Assembly: GCF_001747405.1 (NCBI RefSeq)
Contig: NZ_CP017305.1
Location: 2,374,001-2,438,000, forward strand
Length of the DNA: 64,000 nt
Direction: 5' to 3'
Source: Chlorobaculum limnaeum
GTDB lineage: Bacteria; Bacteroidota; Chlorobiia; Chlorobiales; Chlorobiaceae
Shown piece after piece: positions 24,955 through 33,336 of this stretch (position 1 is its first letter; each line of letters starts with the position of its first letter). Below the pieces are notes generated by a model. It searched no databases. It was given only the letters and a program-made list of their open reading frames with translations, and was not told the DNA's origin. Made by a program: the position numbers and the translations under genes.

Positions 24955-25719
24955 CTACAGCCGCCCGGCTATCGAGAGCAGTTTCAGCCACCAGACCATC
25001 CAGACGGCTTCGACAATATTTTTCCTGGTCATTTTCGACTTGCCTACGCTCCGGTCAACAAAGATGATTGGCACTTCATGAATGACAAGCCCTTTTTTCC
25101 ATATCCGGAAATCGATTTCTATCTGGAACGAGTAGCCCTGCGAATGCACACGGTCGAGTGCTATAGCGCTTAACGCTTTGGCACTGAGGCATTTGAAACC
25201 GCTGGTGGGATCGGATACCGGCATACCGGTGATCACTCTGGTGTAGATACTGGCTGATTTGGAGAGAATGAGCCTCGACAGAGGCCAGTTCACCACGTTG
25301 ACGGTGTTGTTCAAATATCTCGATCCAATGACCAGGTCTGCATGTTGCATCCCTTCGAGCAAAGAGGCGATGGCTGCCGGATCATGAGAAAAATCGGCAT
25401 CTATCTCGATAACGCGCGCATACCCATGATCGAGCGCATAGCGGAATCCCATCAGATAGGCCGTACCGAGTCCGAGCTTCGCGGGCCTTGTCAGCAAGGT
25501 AACGCGCGTTTCTTTTTCCATGATGCTCCTGACGATACCTGCCGTTCCATCCGGCGAACCATCGTCGATAACAAGAATATCGAGACTCTCCGGATAACGG
25601 TCGATAATGCTCTCGATAAGCGGTCGTATGTTATCCGCTTCGTTGTAGGTCGGAATGATAACGAGCGTTTTTGACGTGACCGTTTCGTTCTCCCTTGTCT
25701 GTCCTGTCTGATCGTGCAC
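24955..25719 (-). CDS. Polyprenol-phosphate mannosyltransferase (DPM1-like GT2)
   Basis: A 254-residue GT2 glycosyltransferase. The nucleotide-sugar site is VIIPTYNEADNIRPLI, followed by ILVIDDGSPDGTAG; the DxD-like metal site is VIEIDADFSHDP. The family motif VIGSRYLNNTVNV and the C-terminal FVDRSVGKSKMTRKNI are typical of DPM1. It should transfer mannose (or a related sugar) from GDP-mannose to polyprenyl phosphate at the cytoplasmic membrane face. There are no C-terminal membrane segments, as in short DPM1 forms. The only start in frame is a GTG at 25719. A lipid-linked sugar from this enzyme could feed the DUF2723 protein. Confidence 0.85.
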   Translation of the reverse strand: MHDQTGQTRENETVTSKTLVIIPTYNEADNIRPLIESIIDRYPESLDILVIDDGSPDGTAGIVRSIMEKETRVTLLTRPAKLGLGTAYLMGFRYALDHGYARVIEIDADFSHDPAAIASLLEGMQHADLVIGSRYLNNTVNVVNWPLSRLILSKSASIYTRVITGMPVSDPTSGFKCLSAKALSAIALDRVHSQGYSFQIEIDFRIWKKGLVIHEVPIIFVDRSVGKSKMTRKNIVEAVWMVWWLKLLSIAGRL

Positions 25720-25756
25720 GTTGCTACGGTTTGTCTAAATCTGGATGACACCAAAT

Positions 25757-25797
25757 AAAAAAAGCATTGCCTTTCTGCAAAGCAATGCTTTTTCATT
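25757..25797 (-). terminator. Terminator of the pscA-pscB transcript
   Basis: AAAAAGCATTGC (25759-25770) pairs with GCAATGCTTTTT (25782-25793), with T-runs on both sides. It lies about 33 bases after the pscB stop. Confidence 0.85.
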
Positions 25798-25825
25798 TTT
25801 GTCCTTTTCGGAATACCGCTTTCGG

Positions 25826-26539
25826 CTACCTGACTTCGCGATGGAAACGATGCAGGAAGCGGAGATCGAAATCGAGCCTTTCCGGAGGCGTGTAGGAAAA
25901 ATCGAGCACTTCGCCATCAGGAAGAACTTCGATAAGTGCGCCAGATGGGCACTCATCACCAGAGAAACATGCCGAGCAGGAAATACAGGCTACCTGATCG
26001 ATATAGCATCTGAAGCCGCCTTCCTGAACGTCACCATAGAACTTGTAGCCGATAGCATTGACCTTTGGCGGACATTTATCGAGGCACAAACCGCAACCGA
26101 CGCAGAGATTCTCGATGATAAAGTAGTGCTTCTTGGCTCTCGGAGCTGCCGGTTTTGCGACCGGAGCTCCTGGTGCTGCTTTCGCGGCAGGAGCCGGAGC
26201 CCCTTTTGCGGCTGGTGCGCCCTTGGCAGCTGGTGCGCCCTTGGCAGCTGGTGCCGCCGGTTTCGGCGGCGGCGCAGCCTTCGGTTTTACATATGGAAGC
26301 GCTGATTCCTGACGGACGCCCGAGCGTCCCAGTGTCACATTAAGCGAAGCAAGCCTTGGCTTGCCCGATTGTTTTGCGGCGGGGGCGCCAGCTTTTGCAG
26401 CTGGAGCTCCTGCCTTTGGTGAAGCTACTCCTTTGGGCGCAGCTGGAGCACCAGCTTTCGGGGCAGCCGGAGCGCCTTTCGGTGCCGCTTTCGCGCCCGG
26501 AGCAGGTGCCTGGTTTTTATTATCAACAGGTTCGGCCAT
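25826..26539 (-). CDS. pscB: P840 reaction centre FA/FB iron-sulfur protein PscB
   Basis: A 237-residue ferredoxin-like subunit that carries the terminal [4Fe-4S] clusters FA and FB on the cytoplasmic side of the type I reaction centre and passes electrons to ferredoxin. The last 100 residues hold both clusters: CVGCGLCLDKCP is canonical, while the second, CISCSACFSGDECP, has two extra residues before the last Cys. Residues 1-135 are a low-complexity Ala/Pro/Lys-rich extension with AAKGAP repeats, a known oddity of Chlorobi PscB. It follows pscA by 88 bases on the same strand, with a strong hairpin between the two. Confidence 0.96.
   Translation of the reverse strand: MAEPVDNKNQAPAPGAKAAPKGAPAAPKAGAPAAPKGVASPKAGAPAAKAGAPAAKQSGKPRLASLNVTLGRSGVRQESALPYVKPKAAPPPKPAAPAAKGAPAAKGAPAAKGAPAPAAKAAPGAPVAKPAAPRAKKHYFIIENLCVGCGLCLDKCPPKVNAIGYKFYGDVQEGGFRCYIDQVACISCSACFSGDECPSGALIEVLPDGEVLDFSYTPPERLDFDLRFLHRFHREVR
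26202..26255 (-). repeat. 18-bp tandem repeats within pscB
   Basis: Three tandem 18-base units are seen on the plus strand at 26202-26219, 26220-26237 and 26238-26255. The second and third agree in all but the final bases (CCCTTGGCAGCTGGTGCG); the first is diverged. They encode the AAKGAP hexapeptide repeats of the PscB N-terminal extension. Such units can change in number by slippage without a frameshift. Confidence 0.8.
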
Positions 26540-26595
26540 ACAAACCCCCCTCTCTAAAATTGTTTTACGTGGTAAACATTATTGCTCAAGATGGC

Positions 26596-26617
26596 CGAAG
26601 GGGCAAAAGCCCCTTCG
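26596..26617 (-). promoter_or_regulatory. Stem-loop in the pscA-pscB spacer
   Basis: A perfect 9-bp stem CGAAGGGGC / GCCCCTTCG with an AAAA loop on the plus strand. No T-run follows on the minus strand, so it is more likely an mRNA-stabilising or REP-like hairpin than a full terminator. It could set the ratio of pscA to pscB mRNA. Confidence 0.6.
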
Positions 26618-26627
26618 TACCGCAATG

Positions 26628-28823
26628 TTACGCAATCATTTTCATCAGCGTATCGACCAGCTGGGCAAGCATCTGCTGTCCAGAGACCGCTGCATGGCTG
26701 ACGGGAGGCGGCAGCGGAGAGTTGGTCTGATAGAAACCGTTGGCAATGAACAGGAAGACCAGCATAAAGGTACCGCCAAAGTACAGGAAGGTACCGGCAA
26801 GCTTCGAGTCCGAGATGGTCAGAACAGGGAACCTGAACGACACATCCCTGTTGAGGAACTTCTTGCCCAGCCAGCGGATGGTGCGAGTCTGAATATCTGC
26901 ACCTTCAAGACGCGAACCGCGATCCTCGAACCACACAGCGAAGCTGATGAACCACACCAAGTGACCGATCATAAGAATGGTCGAAAGGTGCGAGCTGGAG
27001 AAAATCGTCACAGTCTCGGTCCAGAAGTAGTAGAAGATACCCGACGTATAATGATGCTTCAGACCTGCGATGGCATCCCAGGCTTTTGCATCGGCCGCAG
27101 GCACGCCATACATCATCGATGCAATCCAGGCGCCATCGATATACCAGCAGACTGCGGACAGACCCTTGATACCCCAAAGCATGGCGAACCAGAGCTGATC
27201 CTGAATGGAAACACCGCAAGTACCGCCATAGACCGGGCCAAGGCAAGGAAAAGAATAAGAGTTTTTCTTGAGACCCAGATCATCCCACAGCGGAGAGGTA
27301 TGGGCGAAGAAGGCGATACGAACCAGAGCGATCAGCGAGAAGAGCGAGCCGGCGGTGATAACGTGAGCCATCACCCAGTCGTTGATGCTCGGATCGGCGA
27401 ACATCCACTGGAAGATCGGAAGCGGTTTGAGCCAGTAGAACGACATCGCGATGTTGGTGCCGAAGATGTTCAGCTCGCAGATGGTGTTCCAGACGATAAC
27501 GGCATAGACCGAAAGCATGGTCGAGAAGCAAAGCGCCATGACAGTGCCGAGAATCTTGACCTGGACTTCCTGGTCACGCCCCTTGGTGATCCAGATGGAC
27601 TTGATCTGGTTGTAGATGCCGTTGAGCTGGATCTTGAGCAAGTACTGGCCGCCATGATAGACACCAGCGAACACATAGAGCACGCCACAGATGATGTGGT
27701 TGAAGGTGATGAGGTTGATCACAACCCTCGACATGCCAAAAGATTCACCGTTCTTGGGAAGAATGGCATAGGCCGGGAAGTCGGCAAACTCTTTCGCGCC
27801 GGAAATCACCTTGCCTCCCTGCTCAACGAAGTTGAAGCTGACGCGGTTGAACGGCTCGCCATAGATGTAGAAAACCAGGCTGTCAAGTTCCTTGTAATAT
27901 GCGTGGAAAGACGGCTGCTGGAAAGCCACGAATGCGATGACGCCAAGCGCGATGTTGATGTAGCCGATCGCGGTCAGGTGAACCGAGAAAGCGGCTTTCA
28001 TGTCGTCGTTGAGGTGAATGGCAGCATTCGGGGGGTTGTTCCACCAGTAGATGCCAAGAGCGAAAAACACCACGGCGAAGACGAACGACATGAAGGTCTC
28101 GGAGTTGATCGTCTGGAAATCGGGAATCGGTGCGAAGCCGAGAATGAGCCACATCACGAGTCCCCAACCAAGGAAGAGAAGCGACATGTACACGGCGTGT
28201 GGCCCGAGAGCCTCTTTGTACGACTTTGCGCTGGTACCGCTGAAAACCATATCACCGAACTTGCCGAGGAAACGGAAATCGCGGAAGTTACCGCAACGGC
28301 CGGTGAAGGGGTTGGTCAGGTTGTGCGTCCAGTGACGCCATCCGCCAAAGATGAGCACGGAACCGGCGAGGAAATGATAGCCTGCCCAGAGCAGAAGCTT
28401 GGTGGCTGCCCATTCGAGATCAGCGGTCTTGGTGCTGTACGTGTCGATTCCGAGGGAGACCATCCTTGGCTTGATGGTCAGATAGAACCAGTTGTCGTGG
28501 AAACCCGGTGCGCCCCAGGGAAATACCTGGATACCCGAGATGTAGTAGATCGCCATGATGAAGCCCAGCACACCGAGCAAAGCGAGATGGCCGCCGACCA
28601 CCTGCTCGTCATCGATCTTTTCGGTATCGAAGATCTGGTACCACTTTGTCGAGCGCGTCTCTGTTCGTTGAAACAGAAAACGTCTCATCTTGGCGGCATC
28701 CTGTTCTTTAATGACCGATGCTCCGCCTGGCGCGCCACTTGCCTTCGGAGCTGGCGCGTTCCCTTTGGGAGGCGGCACTGTCCCCTTCGGCTTGACCCCT
28801 GCGGGTTTCACTTGTTCAGCCAT
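26628..28823 (-). CDS. pscA: P840 reaction centre core protein PscA
   Basis: The homodimeric type I reaction-centre core of green sulfur bacteria, 731 residues with about 11 membrane helices. It binds the P840 special pair, antenna bacteriochlorophylls and, between the two copies, the FX [4Fe-4S] cluster. The FX loop is plain: FPCLGPVYGGTC near residues 525-537, matching FPCDGPGRGGTC of PsaA/PsaB. Many His residues in membrane helices (for example AGYHFLAGSVLIFGGWRHW, FNHIICGVLYVFAG) are candidate pigment ligands. The N-terminal 40 residues are Pro/Lys/Ala-rich, like the PscB extension. A ribosome-binding site AAAGGAG precedes the ATG. pscB follows on the same transcript. Confidence 0.98.
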   Translation of the reverse strand: MAEQVKPAGVKPKGTVPPPKGNAPAPKASGAPGGASVIKEQDAAKMRRFLFQRTETRSTKWYQIFDTEKIDDEQVVGGHLALLGVLGFIMAIYYISGIQVFPWGAPGFHDNWFYLTIKPRMVSLGIDTYSTKTADLEWAATKLLLWAGYHFLAGSVLIFGGWRHWTHNLTNPFTGRCGNFRDFRFLGKFGDMVFSGTSAKSYKEALGPHAVYMSLLFLGWGLVMWLILGFAPIPDFQTINSETFMSFVFAVVFFALGIYWWNNPPNAAIHLNDDMKAAFSVHLTAIGYINIALGVIAFVAFQQPSFHAYYKELDSLVFYIYGEPFNRVSFNFVEQGGKVISGAKEFADFPAYAILPKNGESFGMSRVVINLITFNHIICGVLYVFAGVYHGGQYLLKIQLNGIYNQIKSIWITKGRDQEVQVKILGTVMALCFSTMLSVYAVIVWNTICELNIFGTNIAMSFYWLKPLPIFQWMFADPSINDWVMAHVITAGSLFSLIALVRIAFFAHTSPLWDDLGLKKNSYSFPCLGPVYGGTCGVSIQDQLWFAMLWGIKGLSAVCWYIDGAWIASMMYGVPAADAKAWDAIAGLKHHYTSGIFYYFWTETVTIFSSSHLSTILMIGHLVWFISFAVWFEDRGSRLEGADIQTRTIRWLGKKFLNRDVSFRFPVLTISDSKLAGTFLYFGGTFMLVFLFIANGFYQTNSPLPPPVSHAAVSGQQMLAQLVDTLMKMIA

Positions 28824-29169
28824 TGTATGTTCTCCTTTGTTTGGACGTATTTTCAGGTTGAAGAAACCGAAAAAACCGGAAACAACCCTCCTGTATATGT
28901 GGCCATCGTTACATCTCGATATTATAATCGAGACTCACGAGACATGGAGAGCATCCCGGAAAAAACATTTTTGCAGTCTGGCTCAATGAAAAAAGTACCC
29001 TGCAACAGTAGCAAATAAAATAAGAAAATTTATTTAATAATAAAGTTTTTTGCCCTACGACTCCACGGGTTGCGGTACCTGGAAGGCATACGCGAACAAC
29101 TGTGCGCTCCGGATGAGCGTTGGGTATAGCTATTATTTTTTACTGTTAATTGACTTTAATACAAAAGAA
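28824..29169. promoter_or_regulatory. Divergent control region between pscA and dapF
   Basis: A 346-base spacer with no gene. The inverted repeat TCTCGAT (28915-28921) / ATCGAGA (28928-28934) surrounds ATTATA, which reads TATAAT on the minus strand at 28922-28927. This could be a pscA -10 element lying inside an operator about 95 bases before the pscA ATG. No good -35 is visible 16-18 bases upstream. The dapF-proximal half is A+T-rich (TTTACTGTTAATTGACTTTAA at 29140-29160) and may hold the dapF promoter. Confidence 0.45.
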
Positions 29170-29964
29170 ATGAAAATCGATTTCACCAAAATGTCTGGAG
29201 CTGGCAATGACTTCATTGTCATCGACAACCGTCAGGGTCTTTTTAGCCTGACCCATGAGCAGGTTCGAGCCATGTGCACCCGGAGAACCGGCATCGGAGC
29301 TGACGGCCTGATCCTTGTCGAAGCGTCCGGAACCGCTGATTTCAGAATGAATTACCACAATGCCGACGGCTTTCCCGGATCGATGTGCGGCAATGGCGGA
29401 CGGTGCGCCGTCTATTTTGCATGGCTTATCGGCATCCGCCCGGCTGGCCTGCGTTACGCCTTCGATGCCGGGCCGGACAGGTATGAGGCCGAAGTGACCG
29501 GTGAAGAGGCCGTGAAGCTGCACATGCGGCCTCCGTCGGATTTCAGAGAGCGCTTTCAGGTCGGCGCATGGAACTGCCATTTCGTCAACACCGGCTCGCC
29601 TCACGCCATTGCCTACGTCAACGACCTCGACAAGATCGACGTATTCACCGAAGGTCGCGCCATTCGCCACAGAGAAGAGCTCTTCCCTGGAGGCGCAAAT
29701 GTGAACTTCCTCGAGGTCACCGCGCCGGATGCGCTCAGCATCCGAACCTTCGAGCGTGGCGTCGAGGATGAGACTCTCGCCTGCGGCACCGGCACGGTGG
29801 CTGCGGCCCTGATGAGCTACCGGCTCGGCAAGGTGACCACTTCACCGGTCAGGGTGACGGTCAGGAGCGGCGAAACGCTGATGGTGGGCTTCAACGATGC
29901 GATGGACGACATTTATCTCGAAGGCCCGGCCCGCGTGGTTTACCGGGGAACTATCACCCTGTAG
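29170..29964 (+). CDS. dapF: Diaminopimelate epimerase
   Basis: Converts LL- to meso-diaminopimelate for lysine and peptidoglycan. The two catalytic cysteines are in MCGNGGRCA (about residue 77) and ACGTGTVAA (about residue 205), and the start MKIDFTKMSGAGNDFIVIDN is canonical. I use the ATG at 29170; an in-frame ATG at 29050 adds 40 residues with no family match. Length from here is 264 residues, slightly short but complete. The next gene starts 75 bases downstream on the same strand. Confidence 0.95.
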   Translation: MKIDFTKMSGAGNDFIVIDNRQGLFSLTHEQVRAMCTRRTGIGADGLILVEASGTADFRMNYHNADGFPGSMCGNGGRCAVYFAWLIGIRPAGLRYAFDAGPDRYEAEVTGEEAVKLHMRPPSDFRERFQVGAWNCHFVNTGSPHAIAYVNDLDKIDVFTEGRAIRHREELFPGGANVNFLEVTAPDALSIRTFERGVEDETLACGTGTVAAALMSYRLGKVTTSPVRVTVRSGETLMVGFNDAMDDIYLEGPARVVYRGTITL

Positions 29965-30039
29965 AAACGCATTCTCTGCCATTATCGGGATACGTCCGTT
30001 CAACCGGCATCCCGCCAAGAGTCCGGAAAATGACGCCAC

Positions 30040-31044
30040 ATGCGCGAAGCGAACTTCTATCATGCCGCACCCGACGGCGTGCTCCAGTGTGACCTCTGCC
30101 GTCACTTCTGCCGCATCAGAGCTGGCAGCAGCGGGCTTTGCCGGGTACGGCGGAACGTTGACGGAAAGCTGTTCTCCCTCACCTGGGGCCGGGCGGTCAC
30201 GCAGGCCGCAGACCCGGTGGAGAAAAAACCGCTGTATCAATTCATGCCGGGAACCCAAACCTGGTCTCTCGGCACACCCGGCTGCAACTTCAGATGCGCC
30301 AACTGCCAGAACTGGGAGATCAGCCAGGCGCTCCCGGACGAGTCGATTCCGCTGGTCGCGCCCGAAGAGATCGTCCGCAACGCCATCCGCGCCGGATGCC
30401 GCTCGATCTCCTGCACCTACACCGAGCCGACCATCTTTGCCGAATACGCGCTCGACATCATGCAGCTCGCGCGGCAGGCTGGCCTCCGGAACATCTGGGT
30501 CAGCAACGGCTACCTGTCGAAAATCTGCCTCAACGCCATCCGCCCCTGGCTCGACGGGATTAACGTCGATCTCAAGTCGATGGACGACGCTTTTTACCGC
30601 CGCCTCTGCGGCGCGAGGCTCGATCCCGTGCTCGACAGCCTCCGGCTGATCCGCAAAAGCGGCATCTATCTCGAAATCACCACCCTTGTCATTCCCGGCC
30701 ATTCAAGCGATCCGGCCATGCTCGAACGGCTCGCCAGCTTCATCGCGCGCGATCTCGGAACCGATGTGCCGTGGCATCTCATCCCGTTTTACCCGGAAAT
30801 TTCATGGAAAATGCCGGAGACTCCGCCAACTTCGATCGATGCGATTGAAAAAGCGTGGGAAATCGGTCGAAAAGCCGGATTATCTTATATCTATGCGGGC
30901 AAGGCACATAACGACACGCTGTGCCCCCGATGCGGCGCGACGCTCGTTACCCGTACGCGACAGTTCAGCGGCTACCGGATCGAGCGCTTCGACGTCGGCG
31001 GGCGCTGCCCGGCGTGCCATGCGCCGTCACCGATACGAGACTGA
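30040..31044 (+). CDS. AmmeMemoRadiSam-type radical SAM protein
   Basis: A 334-residue radical-SAM protein of the PflA-like group that occurs with MEMO1- and AMMECR1-family proteins. An N-terminal Cys-rich part (CDLCRHFCRI...GLCRVRRN, residues 18-40) precedes the radical-SAM motif CNFRCANCQNWEIS near residue 84. The C-terminus has another Cys pair set (CPRCGATLV... CPACHAP). The substrate is unknown for this family. It ends 10 bases before the MEMO1-like gene, so the two are an operon. Confidence 0.88.
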   Translation: MREANFYHAAPDGVLQCDLCRHFCRIRAGSSGLCRVRRNVDGKLFSLTWGRAVTQAADPVEKKPLYQFMPGTQTWSLGTPGCNFRCANCQNWEISQALPDESIPLVAPEEIVRNAIRAGCRSISCTYTEPTIFAEYALDIMQLARQAGLRNIWVSNGYLSKICLNAIRPWLDGINVDLKSMDDAFYRRLCGARLDPVLDSLRLIRKSGIYLEITTLVIPGHSSDPAMLERLASFIARDLGTDVPWHLIPFYPEISWKMPETPPTSIDAIEKAWEIGRKAGLSYIYAGKAHNDTLCPRCGATLVTRTRQFSGYRIERFDVGGRCPACHAPSPIRD

Positions 31045-31054
31045 CCGGAGAACG

Positions 31055-31921
31055 ATGCAGCCAAACGTCAGAAATCCGGCCGTGGCCGAGACTTTCTACC
31101 CGGACGATCCCGCGGAGATCGAAGCCGTGCTCACGCGACTGTTCAGGCATGACCAGACCGAAGCGACTGCGCCAGCATCTACGCCTGCTCCGAAAGCGCT
31201 CGTGGTGCCCCATGCGGGCTGGAGCTACAGCGGAGCCGTGGCCGCCGCTGCCTTCCGCACCGTCGCAGGCCGCGCTTTCCAGACTGTTGTGCTGCTCGGC
31301 AACGCCCACACCGCCCTCTTCGACGGCATCGCCCTCGACCCGCACGACGCTTGGCTCACTCCGGAGGGAACCGTGCCGCTTGACCGCGCCATGCGGAGCC
31401 GCCTGATAGCGCTCGATCCCCGGAAGTATCATCAATCCGGCGAGGCCCACCGGCGCGACCACGTGCTCGAAGTGCAGCTCCCGATGCTCCAGCACGTGCT
31501 GCAACCCGGCTTCACGATACTGCCGCTGCTCTTCGGGCAGAATCCGGCGGACGCTTACCGCCAGTGCGCCGACCGTCTGCTTTCGGTCATGCGCGACGAC
31601 GACCTGCTCGTGGCGAGCAGCGATCTTTCCCACTACCCCTCCTCCGCGGATGCCGTGGCTATCGACCGCACGACACTGCAACTCATGGCGGAGCTGGATA
31701 TCAGCGGACTGGTGCGGCACGAATCGACGATCATGCGGCAAGGGATTGCCGGACTCGAAACTGCGTTCTGCGGCCCGGACGCCGTCAAAACCGTTCTTGA
31801 AATCGCCCGCCGCAAGCGGTGGCATGGCGAAGTTGTCGCGTACCGCAACAGCGGAGAAGCCGAGGGCGGCAACCGGTCATCCGTCGTCGGCTATGGCGCC
31901 GTCGTTTTTCGTGAATCCTGA
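31055..31921 (+). CDS. MEMO1 family protein (AmmeMemoRadiSam partner)
   Basis: A 288-residue MEMO1-like protein related to class III extradiol dioxygenases. Putative metal-binding residues are seen in VVPHAGWSYSGAVAA, LLGNAHT, RRDHVLEVQLPML and VASSDLSHYP. The N-terminal VRNPAVAETFYPDDPAEIE is the family signature. The start is the ATG at 31055, ten bases after the radical-SAM stop. The usual third partner, AMMECR1, is neither fused nor adjacent. Function is unknown in bacteria. Confidence 0.88.
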   Translation: MQPNVRNPAVAETFYPDDPAEIEAVLTRLFRHDQTEATAPASTPAPKALVVPHAGWSYSGAVAAAAFRTVAGRAFQTVVLLGNAHTALFDGIALDPHDAWLTPEGTVPLDRAMRSRLIALDPRKYHQSGEAHRRDHVLEVQLPMLQHVLQPGFTILPLLFGQNPADAYRQCADRLLSVMRDDDLLVASSDLSHYPSSADAVAIDRTTLQLMAELDISGLVRHESTIMRQGIAGLETAFCGPDAVKTVLEIARRKRWHGEVVAYRNSGEAEGGNRSSVVGYGAVVFRES

Positions 31922-31951
31922 AGTTTTGTCAATCTCTCGAACACTCCCCTC

Positions 31952-33271
31952 ATGCAGTCATCGAACGATCATCCCCAGCCAGTCACGGAACCCTTTGTGC
32001 TTGACGCCTGTTCAACGGCCAGATCGGCCAAAGAAAATCCCTTCGACATCGCCCGCCGCCAGCTCGACGACGCCGCCAGTATCATCGGCCTCGACGCTGA
32101 GGTGCTCGAACTGCTCCGCTGGCCGATGCGCGAGATGCACGTCACCATTCCGGTCAAGATGGACGATGGCTCGGTGCACGCCTTTCACGGCTTCCGGGTG
32201 CAGTACAACGACGCGCGCGGCCCGAACAAGGGCGGCATCCGCTTTCATCCCGACGAGACCATCGACACGGTCAGGGCGCTCGCGGCGTGGATGACCTGGA
32301 AAACCGCTGTCTTGGACATTCCGCTCGGCGGCGCGAAAGGGGGCGTGATCTGCAATCCGAAAGCGATGTCGCCCGGCGAACTCGAACGGCTGTCGCGCAG
32401 CTACATCCGGCAGGTCGGCCGCCTGCTCGGCCTCGAAAAGGACGTGCCCGCGCCCGACGTCTACACCACGCCGCAAATCATGGCCTGGATGGCCGACGAA
32501 TATTCGTTCATGCAGGGGCACAACGATTTCGGCGTCATCACCGGCAAGCCGCTGGCGCTCGGCGGATCGCTCGGGCGCGGCGACGCCACCGCGCGGGGCG
32601 GCATCATCTGCATCCGCGAAGCCGCCAGGATGCTCGGTATCGACCTCACAGGAAAAACCGCCGCCATCAACGGCTACGGCAACGCCGGAGCGTTCGCTCA
32701 CAAGCTCGCCGTCGAGCTGCTCGGCATGAAAGTGGTGGCTGTCTCCGACTCGAAAGGTGGCATCTTCAACCCGGATGGCCTCGAACATACCGCCCTCACG
32801 GAATACAAAAAGCGAACCGGATCGGTGGCCGGCTTTCCCGGCTCAACTTCGCTGACCGACACAGCCCTGCTTGAACTCGACGTGACCGTGCTCATTCCGG
32901 CAGCTCTCGAAGACGAGATATCCTGCCGCAACGCGCGGAACATCCGGGCAAGCATCGTCGCCGAACTGGCCAACGGCCCGACCACACCCGAAGCCGATAA
33001 AATTCTGCACGAGCGCGGCATTTACCTCATTCCCGACCTGCTCTGCAACGCGGGCGGCGTGACCGTCTCCTACTTTGAAATGGTGCAGAACAGCAGCGGC
33101 TGGTACTGGGAAGAGGAGTCTGTGCATCGCCAGCTCGAAAAAAAGATGACCGCCGCGATCAAAACGGTGCATCAGTCTGCCGTGCAATACCGAGTCGATA
33201 ACCGCACGGCGGCGATGATCGTAGCCATTCGCCGGGTAGCGGAGGCGATGAAGCTGCGCGGCTGGGTGTAA
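31952..33271 (+). CDS. gdhA: Glutamate dehydrogenase (Glu/Leu/Phe/Val dehydrogenase family)
   Basis: Reversibly aminates 2-oxoglutarate to glutamate. It has 439 residues, the hexameric class. The catalytic lysine region is [14 protein letters not shown] and the substrate Lys region [14 protein letters not shown]; the Rossmann motif is [16 protein letters not shown]. The following [17 protein letters not shown]-like stretch ([16 protein letters not shown]) and [13 protein letters not shown] are family hallmarks. Cofactor preference (NAD or NADP) cannot be read with confidence. It starts 30 bases after the MEMO1-like gene and may be co-transcribed. A hairpin follows the stop. Confidence 0.94.
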   Translation: MQSSNDHPQPVTEPFVLDACSTARSAKENPFDIARRQLDDAASIIGLDAEVLELLRWPMREMHVTIPVKMDDGSVHAFHGFRVQYNDARGPNKGGIRFHPDETIDTVRALAAWMTWKTAVLDIPLGGAKGGVICNPKAMSPGELERLSRSYIRQVGRLLGLEKDVPAPDVYTTPQIMAWMADEYSFMQGHNDFGVITGKPLALGGSLGRGDATARGGIICIREAARMLGIDLTGKTAAINGYGNAGAFAHKLAVELLGMKVVAVSDSKGGIFNPDGLEHTALTEYKKRTGSVAGFPGSTSLTDTALLELDVTVLIPAALEDEISCRNARNIRASIVAELANGPTTPEADKILHERGIYLIPDLLCNAGGVTVSYFEMVQNSSGWYWEEESVHRQLEKKMTAAIKTVHQSAVQYRVDNRTAAMIVAIRRVAEAMKLRGWV

Positions 33272-33287
33272 AGCTCAGAATGCATAT

Positions 33288-33316
33288 CGCGAGTGCCGGA
33301 CGATCTGTTCGGCACT
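33288..33316. terminator. Stem-loop between convergent gdhA and ribB
   Basis: GAGTGCCG and CGGCACTC pair around a short loop at about 33290-33316. There is no T-run on either side, so it is a weak terminator candidate. Confidence 0.4.
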
Positions 33317-33336
33317 CCACGGAAGTAAAGCTTGGC

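Noticed and set aside
26202-26255. CRISPR or mobile repeat in pscB
   Set aside because: The 18-base units are in frame and encode the Ala/Pro/Lys repeats of PscB.
26361-29018. An 885-codon open frame on the plus strand opposite pscA and pscB
   Set aside because: It is the antisense shadow of high-GC coding sequence. pscA and pscB are certain, and the antisense protein is Arg/His/Asp-rich with no recognisable domain.
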